Shown here: one piece after another, positions 26,737 through 34,871 of the stretch
Layout: the number at the start of each line of letters is the position of its first letter
Position numbering within the stretch: position 1 is the first letter of the stretch
Source: Arthrobacter sp.
Lineage (GTDB): Bacteria > Actinomycetota > Actinomycetes > Actinomycetales > Micrococcaceae
Length of the DNA stretch: 64,000 nt
Assembly (NCBI GenBank): GCA_031277795.1
Contig: JAITLQ010000007.1
Span: 124,001-188,000 of the forward strand
Direction of reading: 5' to 3'
Program-made: the position numbers and the translations under genes
The notes under the pieces: model-generated
What the model saw: only the letters and a program-made list of their open reading frames with translations
What the model was told of the DNA's origin: nothing
The model's database searches: none

Positions 26737-26794
26737 GATCGGAGTGGGTTGGGTACGTTCTTGGGCCCAGAAACGTACCCAACCCACTCCGATC
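26737..26794. repeat. Long palindromic repeat, copy 1
   Basis: 23 bp perfect arms (26737-26759 with 26772-26794) around a 12 base centre that itself contains TGGGCCCA. The arm core is GGAGTGGGTTGGGTACG. A second copy with the same core lies 300 bases downstream. This is not a normal terminator: it lies beyond the symporter terminator and lacks a T-tract. Confidence 0.85.
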
Positions 26795-27035
26795 TTGAGG
26801 GGGGAGGCGCCAACGTGGAGCTGGGGCGCGCGAGGCACACGGTCATGTTCTGGCCCCCGGCCGTGAGGCCTTCCAGTGCCTCCCCTGGATGCCTCCCGCT
26901 GAGCTGAAGCGCGCGAGCCGCGCCTGAGCGGGCTACCCGCCTGGAGTACGGACCTTCCCTCCTCCCCGGCGCCCTCCGACGCGACGGGCTCCGCCCAAGC
27001 CAACCCCACGCCGTCGGGCGCTCACCGCGCCAAAC
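26795..27035. other. Intergenic spacer between the two palindromes
   Basis: I find no supported gene, RNA or promoter in these 241 bases. Short open frames on both strands lack ribosome sites and have no recognisable domains. Confidence 0.5.
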
Positions 27036-27101
27036 CCAGGATCGGAGTGGGTTCGGTACGGTTTTGGGCCCAAAAACGTACCCAACCCACTCCGATCCTG
27101 G
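27036..27101. repeat. Long palindromic repeat, copy 2
   Basis: 25 bp arms with one mismatch (27036-27060 with 27077-27101) and a centre of TTTTGGGCCCAAAA that extends the pairing, so nearly all 66 bases are palindromic. Arm core and centre match copy 1 (26737-26794). Confidence 0.87.
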
Positions 27102-27171
27102 AGGGGAAGGGGAAGGCCGGGGGAGGGGAACTCCTGAAGGTGGGGGAGGGCGAACTTCCGAAGGGGGAGCA

Positions 27172-27219
27172 ACAGCGCGAGGCCCGCACCCCATGATCGG
27201 GGTGCGGGCCTCGCGCTGT
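27172..27219 (-). terminator. Terminator of the sdhCDAB operon
   Basis: 21 bp perfect inverted repeat (27172-27192 with 27199-27219), loop ATGATC, just beyond the sdhB stop on the minus strand. Confidence 0.85.
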
Positions 27220-27233
27220 GTCTCAGGCGCGGA

Positions 27234-28010
27234 TCAGATCGAGCGCGTGAGGATGGCCTGCTTGACCTCAGAGATCGCCTTGGTCACCTGGATGCCACGC
27301 GGGCACGCCTCGGAGCAGTTGAAGGTGGTGCGGCAGCGCCACACGCCTTCCTTGTCGTTGAGGATCTCCAGGCGCATGTCGCCGGCATCGTCGCGGGAAT
27401 CGAAGATGAAGCGGTGAGCGTTCACGATCGCGGCGGGGCCGAAGTACTGGCCGTCGGTCCAGAACACGGGGCAGGACGAGGTGCACGCGGCGCACAGGAT
27501 GCACTTCGTGGTGTCGTCGTAGCGCTCGCGGTCCTCCTGGGACTGGAAGCGCTCCTTGGACGGCTCGTGGCCCTTGGTGATGAGGAACGGCATGACCTCG
27601 CGGTAGGACTGGAAGAAGGGCTCCATGTCCACGATGAGGTCCTTCTCCACCGGCAGGCCCTTGATGGGCTCAACGGTGATGGGCTTGGAGGTGTCCAGGT
27701 CCTTGAGAAGGGTCTTGCAGGCAAGACGGTTGCGGCCGTTGATGCGCATGGCATCCGAGCCACACACGCCGTGCGCGCAGGAGCGGCGGAAGGACAGCGA
27801 GCCGTCCTCCTCCCACTTCACGCGGTGCAGGGCGTCGAGGACGCGGTCCGTGCCGTACATGGTCAGCTGGTACTCGTCCCAGTGAGCCTCGTCGGAGATC
27901 TCGGGATCGAAGCGGCGGACCTTCAGGGTGATGTCAAAGGACTCGACGGCGTCGCCGGAGCCGGCCTTGATCTCGACCTTGGATGCTGGTTCTGCAACGT
28001 TGGTGCTCAT
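27234..28010 (-). CDS. sdhB: Succinate dehydrogenase iron-sulfur subunit
   Basis: 258 residues. It passes electrons from the flavoprotein to quinone through three clusters. The [2Fe-2S] ligands are in SCAHGVCGSD and RLAC (Cys78, Cys83, Asp86, Cys98). The [4Fe-4S] and [3Fe-4S] ligands are in CILCAACTSSCP and CRTTFNCSEACPRGI. The start codon shares a base with the sdhA stop (TGATG). Last gene of the operon. Confidence 0.97.
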   Translation of the reverse strand: MSTNVAEPASKVEIKAGSGDAVESFDITLKVRRFDPEISDEAHWDEYQLTMYGTDRVLDALHRVKWEEDGSLSFRRSCAHGVCGSDAMRINGRNRLACKTLLKDLDTSKPITVEPIKGLPVEKDLIVDMEPFFQSYREVMPFLITKGHEPSKERFQSQEDRERYDDTTKCILCAACTSSCPVFWTDGQYFGPAAIVNAHRFIFDSRDDAGDMRLEILNDKEGVWRCRTTFNCSEACPRGIQVTKAISEVKQAILTRSI

Positions 28011-29797
28011 CAGTACTTACGCTCCATCGGCTCGTAACGGGTGAAGATGACCGGCTTGGTATCAAAGCGCATGCCCTTGATGCCCTCGGTCTCCGCGTTC
28101 TCGTCCTTGTAGATCATGGTGTGCTTCATGAAGTTCGCGTCGTCGCGGTTCGGGAAGTCCTCGCGGTAGTGGCCGCCGCGGGACTCGTGACGGTGCAGCG
28201 CGGAGACGGTCATGACCTCGGCGAGGTCCAGCAGGAAGCCCAGCTCGATGGCCTCGAGCAGATCCAGGTTGAAGCGCTTGCCCTTGTCCTGGATGCCGAT
28301 GCGGGTGTAACGCTCGCGCAGCTCCTCGATGTCGGAGAGCGCCTTGGCGATGGTGTCGCCGGAGCGGAACACCTGCATGTTGGCGTCCATCGTCTCCTGC
28401 AGATCCTTGCGGATCGCGGCGACGCGCTCGGTGCCGTCGTTGTCGCGAACGTGGGCCACGAGGCCCTCGACGAACGCCTCCGGGTTCTCCGGAAGCGCCA
28501 CGAACTCGGCCGTCTTGGAGTACTCGGCGGCGGCAACGCCGGAGCGCTTGCCGAACACGTTGATGTCCAGGAGGGAGTTGGTGCCCAGGCGGTTGGAGCC
28601 GTGCACGGACACGCAGGCCACCTCGCCCGCGGCGTACAGGCCGGGGATGACGGTGTCGTTGTCCTGCAGGACCTCGCCCTTGATGTTGGTCGGCACGCCG
28701 CCCATCACGTAGTGAGCGGTCGGGAAGACCGGCACGGGCTCGGTGTAGGGCTCAACGCCCAGGTAGGTGCGGGCGAACTCGGTGATGTCCGGGAGCTTGG
28801 CGTCGATGTGCGCCGGCTCCAGGTGCGTCAGGTCCAGCAGCACGTAGTCCTTGTTCGGGCCGCAACCGCGACCCTCGCGGACCTCGTTGGCCATGGAGCG
28901 CGCAACGATGTCGCGCGGCGCCAGGTCCTTGATGGTGGGGGCGTAGCGCTCCATGAAGCGCTCACCCTCGGAGTTACGCAGCACGGCGCCCTCGCCGCGG
29001 GCGGCCTCGGAGAGCAGGATGCCCAGGCCGGCCAGGCCGGTCGGGTGGAACTGCACGAACTCCATGTCCTCCAGCGGGATGCCGCGGCGGAAGGCGATGG
29101 CCATGCCGTCACCCGTCAGGGTGTGCGCGTTCGAGGTGGTCTTGAAGACCTTGCCGGCGCCGCCCGTGGCGAACACGACCGACTTGGCCTGGAAGACGGA
29201 GATCTCGCCGGTGGAGAGATCGTAGGCGACCACGCCGGCGACGTGCTTCTGCTGGTAGGCGGAGCCGTCCTCGCGGGTGGCCTCCGTCTCCGTGATGAGC
29301 AGGTCGAGGACGTAGACCTCGTTGTAGAACTCCACGTTGTGCTTGACGCAGTTTTGGTAGAGCGTCTGCAGGATCATGTGACCCGTGCGGTCGGCGGCGT
29401 AGCAGGCGCGGCGGACCGGGGCCTTGCCGTGATCGCGCGTGTGGCCGCCGAAGCGACGCTGGTCGATCTTGCCTTCGGGCGTGCGGTTGAAGGGCAGACC
29501 CATGTGCTCGAGGTCGAGCACAGCGTCGATGGCCTCCTTGGCCATGACCTCGGCTGCGTCCTGGTCAACCAGGTAGTCGCCACCCTTGATGGTGTCGAAG
29601 GTGTGCCACTCCCAGTTGTCCTCCTCGACGTTGGCGAGGGCGGCGCACATGCCGCCCTGGGCCGCGCCGGTGTGGGAACGCGTGGGGTAGAGCTTGGTGA
29701 GGACCGCCGTGCGGGCGCGCTGGCCCGACTCGATGGCCGCGCGCATGCCTGCGCCGCCGGCCCCGACGATCACGACGTCGTACTGATGTACCTGCAT
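28010..29797 (-). CDS. sdhA: Succinate dehydrogenase flavoprotein subunit
   Basis: 595 residues. It oxidises succinate to fumarate in the TCA cycle at the inner face of the membrane. The FAD-binding GAGGAGMRA motif is at 12-20 and the histidine that carries covalent FAD is in RSHTGAAQGG (His42). The active-site HPTG and the RxxxD-type segment FGGHTRDHGK are present. The gene lies between sdhD (39 bases upstream) and sdhB (one-base overlap). Confidence 0.98.
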   Translation of the reverse strand: MQVHQYDVVIVGAGGAGMRAAIESGQRARTAVLTKLYPTRSHTGAAQGGMCAALANVEEDNWEWHTFDTIKGGDYLVDQDAAEVMAKEAIDAVLDLEHMGLPFNRTPEGKIDQRRFGGHTRDHGKAPVRRACYAADRTGHMILQTLYQNCVKHNVEFYNEVYVLDLLITETEATREDGSAYQQKHVAGVVAYDLSTGEISVFQAKSVVFATGGAGKVFKTTSNAHTLTGDGMAIAFRRGIPLEDMEFVQFHPTGLAGLGILLSEAARGEGAVLRNSEGERFMERYAPTIKDLAPRDIVARSMANEVREGRGCGPNKDYVLLDLTHLEPAHIDAKLPDITEFARTYLGVEPYTEPVPVFPTAHYVMGGVPTNIKGEVLQDNDTVIPGLYAAGEVACVSVHGSNRLGTNSLLDINVFGKRSGVAAAEYSKTAEFVALPENPEAFVEGLVAHVRDNDGTERVAAIRKDLQETMDANMQVFRSGDTIAKALSDIEELRERYTRIGIQDKGKRFNLDLLEAIELGFLLDLAEVMTVSALHRHESRGGHYREDFPNRDDANFMKHTMIYKDENAETEGIKGMRFDTKPVIFTRYEPMERKY

Positions 29798-29835
29798 TCG
29801 TCTGATTCCTTAAGAAGTTCTCGTGGGCCGCTGAC

Positions 29836-30300
29836 TCAGGCGCCGGCGCCGCACTGGGCGACGGACTTGGCGACGGTCTCGCTGATGCACGGATCGAAGG
29901 TGAAGATCACCATGGTGCCGAGCAGCACGGTGAACGCAGCGACAACGTAGAGGACCGTCTTCAGCCAGAAGCGGGTGCGGTCCTTCTCTGCGTAGTCGTT
30001 GATGATCGTGCGGACGCCGTTGGTGCCGTGCAGCATGGCCAGCCACAGCATGGCCAGGTCCCAGATCTGCCACAGCGGCGAGGCCCACTTGCCGGCGACG
30101 AAGCCGAAATCGATGGCGTGGACGCCCTGGCCCACGAGCAGGTTGGAGATGAGGTGTCCGAAGATGAGGACAACCAGCACCACGCCGGAGAGGCGCATGA
30201 ACAGCCACGCCATCATCTCGAAGTTGTTGCGAGACTTGCGGGCCCGGTTGTACTTCGGGTCGATGCGCTTGGCGCGGGGAGCGTCGATCTGTGCGGTCAT
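29836..30300 (-). CDS. sdhD: Succinate dehydrogenase membrane anchor subunit
   Basis: 154 residues from the ATG at 30300. Three membrane segments are visible (FMRLSGVVLVVLIFGHLISNLL, WDLAMLWLAMLHGTNGVRTII, VLYVVAAFTVLLGTMVIF). The LHGTNGVRTIINDY motif is the quinone/haem-side signature of this family. The amino-terminal ~30 residues are basic and cytoplasmic. Two bases separate it from sdhC. Confidence 0.93.
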   Translation of the reverse strand: MTAQIDAPRAKRIDPKYNRARKSRNNFEMMAWLFMRLSGVVLVVLIFGHLISNLLVGQGVHAIDFGFVAGKWASPLWQIWDLAMLWLAMLHGTNGVRTIINDYAEKDRTRFWLKTVLYVVAAFTVLLGTMVIFTFDPCISETVAKSVAQCGAGA

Positions 30301-30302
30301 GA

Positions 30303-30689
30303 TCAGTGTCCTCCACCGGTGAATGCGAGCGTGAGGTGACGGGCGCCGAAGCCGACCACGGCAACAACCCACACGACCATGACGGTCCAGAAGAGCTGGC
30401 GCTGGATCTTGGGGCCCTGCTTGAGGAAGTCCACGAGGATCAGGCGCAGGCCGTTGAAGGCGTGGAACATGATGGCGGCGACGAGACCGAACTCACCGAT
30501 GGCCATGAGGGGGTTCTTGTACGCGGAGATCACCGCGTCGTAGGCCCCGGGGTCAACGCGCACGAGAGCGGTGTCCAGCACGTGAACCAACAAGAAGAAG
30601 AAGATGACGACGCCGGTGACCCGGTGTCCTACCCATGACCACATGCCTTCTCGGCCGCGGTACAGGGTGCCTGAAGATGCCTTCGACAC
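30303..30689 (-). CDS. sdhC: Succinate dehydrogenase cytochrome b556 subunit
   Basis: 128 residues from the GTG at 30689, chosen because GGGAGGT lies at 30696-30702 and the product then begins SKASSGTLYRGREGMWSWVGHRVTG as in other actinobacterial SdhC; an upstream ATG at 30737 would add 16 residues without a ribosome site. Three membrane segments. The haem ligand is in MFHAFNGLRLILVD. First gene of sdhCDAB. Confidence 0.93.
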   Translation of the reverse strand: MSKASSGTLYRGREGMWSWVGHRVTGVVIFFFLLVHVLDTALVRVDPGAYDAVISAYKNPLMAIGEFGLVAAIMFHAFNGLRLILVDFLKQGPKIQRQLFWTVMVVWVVAVVGFGARHLTLAFTGGGH

Positions 30690-30816
30690 TGAAATACCTC
30701 CCTGCAACATCGGGCGACGTGGATTCTCCACGCTCATGAGGGTGCGCGCCGATGAGAGCGTTCCTGGCCGATCTTAGACCACTGCGCTCACGGCGAACGG
30801 GCGAGCCTTCCATTGA

Positions 30817-30832
30817 TGTGACGAGCGTTACA
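30817..30832 (-). promoter_or_regulatory. CRP/GlxR-type operator upstream of sdhCDAB
   Basis: TGTGA-CGAGCG-TTACA matches the TGTGA-N6-TCACA consensus with one change. It lies 128 bases before the sdhC start. GlxR is known to control sdh genes in Corynebacterium. Confidence 0.65.
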
Positions 30833-30858
30833 TTCGTCTTTTGCATGGCTTCGATACG

Positions 30859-30880
30859 CCAAAATTTGGTGCCATTTTGG
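30859..30880. promoter_or_regulatory. AT-rich inverted repeat in the sdhC-manC region
   Basis: CCAAAAT (30859-30865) and ATTTTGG (30874-30880) are perfect 7 bp arms with an 8 base spacer. It could bind another regulator of sdh or manC; none is identified. Confidence 0.45.
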
Positions 30881-31054
30881 TGTCCAAATAGGGGAAGGTA
30901 AGTGCCGTGGTCACGACACCCCTATATAGAGGGATGAATTCGGTCACGGCCGGCCCGGCGCGGTCCGCTCCGGCGCCGGGCCCGCCGTGGTAGGCCTCAC
31001 GGGGGAGAGTGCGCGACGGCGCGTGGCGGGGCCGCGCTGTCGGGCGGGGGCCGG

Positions 31055-31060
31055 TAGCCT
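31055..31060 (+). promoter_or_regulatory. Putative -10 of a leaderless manC transcript
   Basis: TAGCCT ends seven bases before the manC ATG (31068), with no ribosome site between. Confidence 0.5.
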
Positions 31061-31067
31061 GGGCCGA

Positions 31068-32180
31068 ATGAATGACCCCCTGTTGTCGCGTTTCTACGGT
31101 GTGATCCCCGCCGGTGGCACTGGCACGCGCCTGTGGCCGCTCTCGCGCGCCGCCGCCCCCAAGTTCCTGCACGACCTCACCGGTTCCGGCAGCACCTTGA
31201 TCCGGGCGACGTACGACCGCCTGGTCCCACTGGCGCAGAACCGCATCATGGTGGTGACGGGCCAGGCCCACGGCCCGGCGGTGACGGCGCAGCTGCCGGA
31301 GCTGAGCGCCGCCGACCTGGTGCTGGAGTCGGAGCCGAAGGACTCGGCGGTGGCCATCGGTCTCGCCGCCGCGATCCTGTTCCGCCGCAACCCGGACACG
31401 ATCATGGGATCCTTCGCCGCCGATCAGGTGATCGGTCCCGTCGAGGTCTTCCAGGAAGCCGTCCGCGAGGCGGTGCACGCGGCTGCCACGGGCAAGATCG
31501 TCACGATCGGCATCGAGCCCACCTACCCCTCCACCGGCTTCGGCTACATCCGCTGCGGAGAGTCCCTCGGTGTGGCTGGCGCCGAGCACGCCCAGGACGT
31601 CATCGAGTTCGTGGAGAAGCCGGACGAGGCCGTCGCCAAGGACTACGTCGACTCGGGGGAGTACCTCTGGAACGCCGGCATGTTCGTGGCCCCCGTGGCC
31701 CTCATGCTCCAGCACCTGCGCGAGAACGAACCCGAGCTCGCGGCGGGCGTCGAGAAGATCGCCGCCGCCTGGGACTCGGAGGATCGCGCGCGCGTCATCG
31801 CCGAGGTCTGGCCCACACTTCCCAAGACCGCCATCGACTACGCGGTCGCCGAGCCCGCCGCCGCGGCCGGTGACGTGGCCGTCGTCCCCGGCAAGTTCAC
31901 GTGGGACGACGTGGGGGACTTCGCCGCCCTCGGTCGCCTCAATCCGGCCTCCGACGCCGGCGGCATGACCGTCATGGGCGAGGGGGCCCGCGTGTACGTC
32001 GACGACGCCAACGGCATCGTCGTCTCCGACACCCGCCGCGTCATCGCGCTCATCGGCATCGAGGACGTCGTGGTGGTGGACACCCCCGATGCTCTGCTGG
32101 TCACGACCAAGGACCACGCCCAGCAGGTCAAGGGCGCCGTCGAGGCGCTCAAGGCCCACGGCGAGGTCGACGTCCTCTAG
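31068..32180 (+). CDS. manC: Mannose-1-phosphate guanylyltransferase
   Basis: 370 residues. It makes GDP-mannose from GTP and mannose 1-phosphate for glycan and lipoglycan synthesis. The nucleotidyltransferase signature GGTGTRLWPLSRAAAPK lies near the start (about 15-31), followed by FAADQVIG and EPTYPSTGFGYIR. The carboxyl half contains FTWDDVGDF. It is of short ManC type without the fused isomerase domain. Apparent leaderless start. Confidence 0.93.
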   Translation: MNDPLLSRFYGVIPAGGTGTRLWPLSRAAAPKFLHDLTGSGSTLIRATYDRLVPLAQNRIMVVTGQAHGPAVTAQLPELSAADLVLESEPKDSAVAIGLAAAILFRRNPDTIMGSFAADQVIGPVEVFQEAVREAVHAAATGKIVTIGIEPTYPSTGFGYIRCGESLGVAGAEHAQDVIEFVEKPDEAVAKDYVDSGEYLWNAGMFVAPVALMLQHLRENEPELAAGVEKIAAAWDSEDRARVIAEVWPTLPKTAIDYAVAEPAAAAGDVAVVPGKFTWDDVGDFAALGRLNPASDAGGMTVMGEGARVYVDDANGIVVSDTRRVIALIGIEDVVVVDTPDALLVTTKDHAQQVKGAVEALKAHGEVDVL

Positions 32181-32280
32181 TACCCGCGCGTCACGGGCGC
32201 GCCGCGAGGCGCGCCCTCGGGAAGCGCGAGCCTAAACTGGCCCCAGCCCTGTCAGCGTGAACCGGAAGAACAGCACAGCC

Positions 32281-33477
32281 GTGAGTGAGTCCGCCGCCCC
32301 GTCGATCCCCGCGATCGCACCGCTCCTCGAGCCCCATCTCGAGGCCCTGCACGCCTTCCGCCGCGACGTGCACTCCCACCCGGAGCTCTCGTTCCAGGAG
32401 GAGCGCACCACCACGCGCATCGTCGACGCGCTGCACGCGGCTGGCCTCGCGCCCACGCGCCTGACGGGCACCGGTGCGTTTGTCGATATCGGTGAAGGGG
32501 AGCTCGCGATCGGCCTGCGCGCCGACATCGACGCCCTGCCGCTGCAGGAGGTGACGGGCCTGCCCTACGCCTCCGAGCACGCCGGCGTGTGCCACGCCTG
32601 CGGCCACGACATCCACACCACGGTCATGCTCGGCGTGGCCCTGCTGCTGAAGGATCTGCACGACGCCGGCCGGCTGGCCGGGCGCGTGAGGGTCATCTTC
32701 CAGCCGGCCGAGGAGCGCATGCCGGGCGGCGCCAAGGCGGTCATCGAGCAGGGCGTGCTTGACGACGTCCCGCGCGTGCTTGCCCTGCACTGCGAGCCGC
32801 GCATCGAGGTGGGCCACATCGGCACGCGCATCGGCGCGATCACCTCGGCCTCCGACACGATCCGCATCAAGCTCACGGGCCACGGCGGGCACACCTCCCG
32901 CCCGCACCTGACCGAGGACCTCGTCTTCGCGCTCTCGCAGATCGCGATCGGCGTGCCCGCCGTGCTCTCGCGCCGCATCGACGTGCGCTCCGCCGTCTCC
33001 GTCGTGTGGGGGCAGATCAACGCCGGCAATGCGCCGAACGCGATCCCCTCGGTCGGCACGCTCTCCGGCACCATGCGCTGCCTCGACGGGCACGCCTGGG
33101 ATAGCGCCGGCGAGCTGCTGGACGAGGTCGTGGCGCAGGTGGCCGCCCCCTACAAGGTGCAGGTGCAGCTGGAGCACATCCGCGGCGTTCCTCCCGTGGT
33201 CAACGCTCCGACGGAGACGGCGCTGATCGAGGACGCGGCGCGCGCCGAGATCGGGGCGGACGCGATCGAGCTGACGCCGCAGTCCATGGGCGGGGAGGAC
33301 TTCGCCTGGATGACCCAGATGCGCCCCGGCGCCATGTTCCGCCTCGGCACCCGCACGCCCGGGGGAGAGGTCTTCGACCTGCACCAGGGCAACTACACGC
33401 CGGACGAGCGCGCCATCGCCACGGGCGTGCGCGTCATGACGGCGGCGGCGCTGCGTGCCGTCGCCAAGCAGGGCTGA
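32281..33477 (+). CDS. M20-family amidohydrolase (amino-acylase-like metallopeptidase)
   Basis: 398 residues from GTG 32281, with a GGAAGAA element at 32262; an in-frame GTG at 32257 is the alternative. Motifs: RRDVHSHPELSFQE, GLRADIDALP, HACGHDIHT (the Cys/His/Asp metal site), QPAEERMPGG, and GGEDFAW. The family hydrolyses N-acyl amino acids or short peptides; hippurate or N-acetyl-amino acid hydrolase would be the common annotation. A TAAACT element at 32233-32238 may be its -10. Confidence 0.93.
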   Translation: MSESAAPSIPAIAPLLEPHLEALHAFRRDVHSHPELSFQEERTTTRIVDALHAAGLAPTRLTGTGAFVDIGEGELAIGLRADIDALPLQEVTGLPYASEHAGVCHACGHDIHTTVMLGVALLLKDLHDAGRLAGRVRVIFQPAEERMPGGAKAVIEQGVLDDVPRVLALHCEPRIEVGHIGTRIGAITSASDTIRIKLTGHGGHTSRPHLTEDLVFALSQIAIGVPAVLSRRIDVRSAVSVVWGQINAGNAPNAIPSVGTLSGTMRCLDGHAWDSAGELLDEVVAQVAAPYKVQVQLEHIRGVPPVVNAPTETALIEDAARAEIGADAIELTPQSMGGEDFAWMTQMRPGAMFRLGTRTPGGEVFDLHQGNYTPDERAIATGVRVMTAAALRAVAKQG

Positions 33478-33678
33478 AGGCGGGACCCCGCGCCTGGTAC
33501 TGTCCCGGGGAAAATAAAAATGCTCCGAGGTGCATGCGAAACCTGTTAGCAAACTGGCGGGTACATCTTGCGTCACACTCCGGGGTATCCTGATGGACGC
33601 ACGCGCGACGAAGCCCGGACGGCCGAGTCTGCCCCAGCAGGGGGCGCGGGCACTACGCACCCCTTGCAGGAGGACCTT
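33478..33678. other. Upstream region of the nucleoside transporter operon
   Basis: 201 bases without a gene. An AT-richer segment (33510-33595) including GAAAATAAAAATG and TATCCT (33586-33591 approximately) is likely to hold the promoter, but no convincing -35/-10 pair can be fixed. Confidence 0.4.
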
Positions 33679-34773
33679 GTGAAGATCTCGAAGTCCGGCC
33701 GTCGCCTCTCCGCGACCGCCGCCGTCCTGGGCATTTCCGCCCTCGCCCTCGCCGCCTGTGGCGCCGCCCCGACCGACTCGGGTAGCTCCTCGAAGTCCTC
33801 GGCTCCGGCCATCGACTTCCTGGCCTGCATCGTCTCCGACTCCGGTGGCTTCGATGACCAGTCCTTCAACCAGTCCTCGTGGGAGGGTCTGCAGAAGGCC
33901 AAGGCTGACTTTGGTGTGCAGGTGAAGCAGGCCGAGTCCAAGTCCAACGGCGACTTTGCCACCAACCTCAACGGCATGGTTGCCGCCAAGTGCGACCTGA
34001 CCTACTCCGTGGGCTTCCTGCTGGCCGACGCCACGAAGGCGACCGCCACCGCGAACCCGGATTCCAAGTTCGCCATCATCGACGATTCCTCGATCGAGCT
34101 GCCGAACGTCAAGTCCCTGACGTACGACACGGCGCAGGCCGCCTACCTGGCCGGCTACGTCGCCGCCGCTCAGACCAAGACCGGCACCGTCGCCACCTTC
34201 GGCGGCATGAAGATCCCCACCGTGACGATCTTCATGGAGGGCTTCGCCCAGGGCGTCGCCAAGTACAACGAGGCCAAGGGCAAGGACGTCAAGCTGCTCG
34301 GCTGGGATTCCGCCAAGCAGGACGGCACCTTCACCGGCGACTTCGAGAAGCAGGACAAGGGCAAGCAGGTCACCCAGACCTTCCTGGACCAGGGCGCCGA
34401 CATCGTCATGCCGGTGGCCGGACCGGTGGGCAAGGGTGCCGCCGCCGCCGTCAAGGAAGCCAACGCCGCTGGCAAGGACGCCGCGCTCGTGTGGGTTGAC
34501 TCCGATGGATACAACTCCGCCTCGCAGTACAAGGAGCTCATGCTCACCTCGGTCATGAAGGCCATGGACACCTCCGTCGAGGACGTGACCAAGCAGGCCT
34601 CCGAGGGCAAGTTCTCCAACGAGGCCTACGTTGGCACCCTCGCCAACGGCGGCGTCTCCATCGCTCCGTTCCACGACTTCGACTCCAAGGTCTCCGACGA
34701 GACCAAGAAGGAGGTTGAGGACCTGAAGCAGCAGATCATCGACGGGAAGATCAAGGCCGAGGCCAAGAACTGA
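33679..34773 (+). CDS. BMP-family nucleoside-binding lipoprotein
   Basis: 364 residues from GTG 33679 with an AGGAGGA ribosome site. Type II signal peptide: basic KISKSGRRL, hydrophobic core, lipobox LALAA-Cys27. The mature protein matches basic membrane protein / PnrA substrate-binding proteins: SDSGGFDDQSFNQSSWEG, VGFLLADATKATA, YDTAQAAYLAGYVAA, FGGMKIPTVTIFMEGFAQG. Such proteins bind purine and pyrimidine nucleosides outside the membrane. A hairpin separates it from the ATPase and permease genes of the same operon, as is common for binding proteins made in excess. Confidence 0.94.
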   Translation: MKISKSGRRLSATAAVLGISALALAACGAAPTDSGSSSKSSAPAIDFLACIVSDSGGFDDQSFNQSSWEGLQKAKADFGVQVKQAESKSNGDFATNLNGMVAAKCDLTYSVGFLLADATKATATANPDSKFAIIDDSSIELPNVKSLTYDTAQAAYLAGYVAAAQTKTGTVATFGGMKIPTVTIFMEGFAQGVAKYNEAKGKDVKLLGWDSAKQDGTFTGDFEKQDKGKQVTQTFLDQGADIVMPVAGPVGKGAAAAVKEANAAGKDAALVWVDSDGYNSASQYKELMLTSVMKAMDTSVEDVTKQASEGKFSNEAYVGTLANGGVSIAPFHDFDSKVSDETKKEVEDLKQQIIDGKIKAEAKN

Positions 34774-34785
34774 CCCATCCGTGAC

Positions 34786-34823
34786 GGCGGGCCGCCTCCC
34801 TGGCAACGGGGAGGCGGCTCGCC
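34786..34823 (+). terminator. Partial terminator within the nucleoside transporter operon
   Basis: 15 bp stem (34786-34800 with 34809-34823), one G-T pair, 8 base loop. It lies between the binding protein and ATPase genes and probably reduces read-through so that the binding protein is made in excess. Confidence 0.65.
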
Positions 34824-34871
34824 TGTCCCAGGGCGCTCGTGCGCGCCCACCAACACCGAGACGGGAGCCTC

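Larger units (their letters stand above)
30690..31067. other. Divergent control region between sdhC and manC
   Basis: 378 bases without a supported gene. It contains a CRP/GlxR-like site (30817-30832), an AT-rich inverted repeat (30859-30880), a TATATA element (30923-30928) flanked by CCC and GGG, and the manC -10 (31055-31060). It is markedly less GC-rich than its surroundings between about 30830 and 30945. Confidence 0.6.

Noticed and set aside
27983-29950. A 655-codon frame on the plus strand
   Set aside because: It is the antisense shadow of sdhA, whose motifs are unambiguous.
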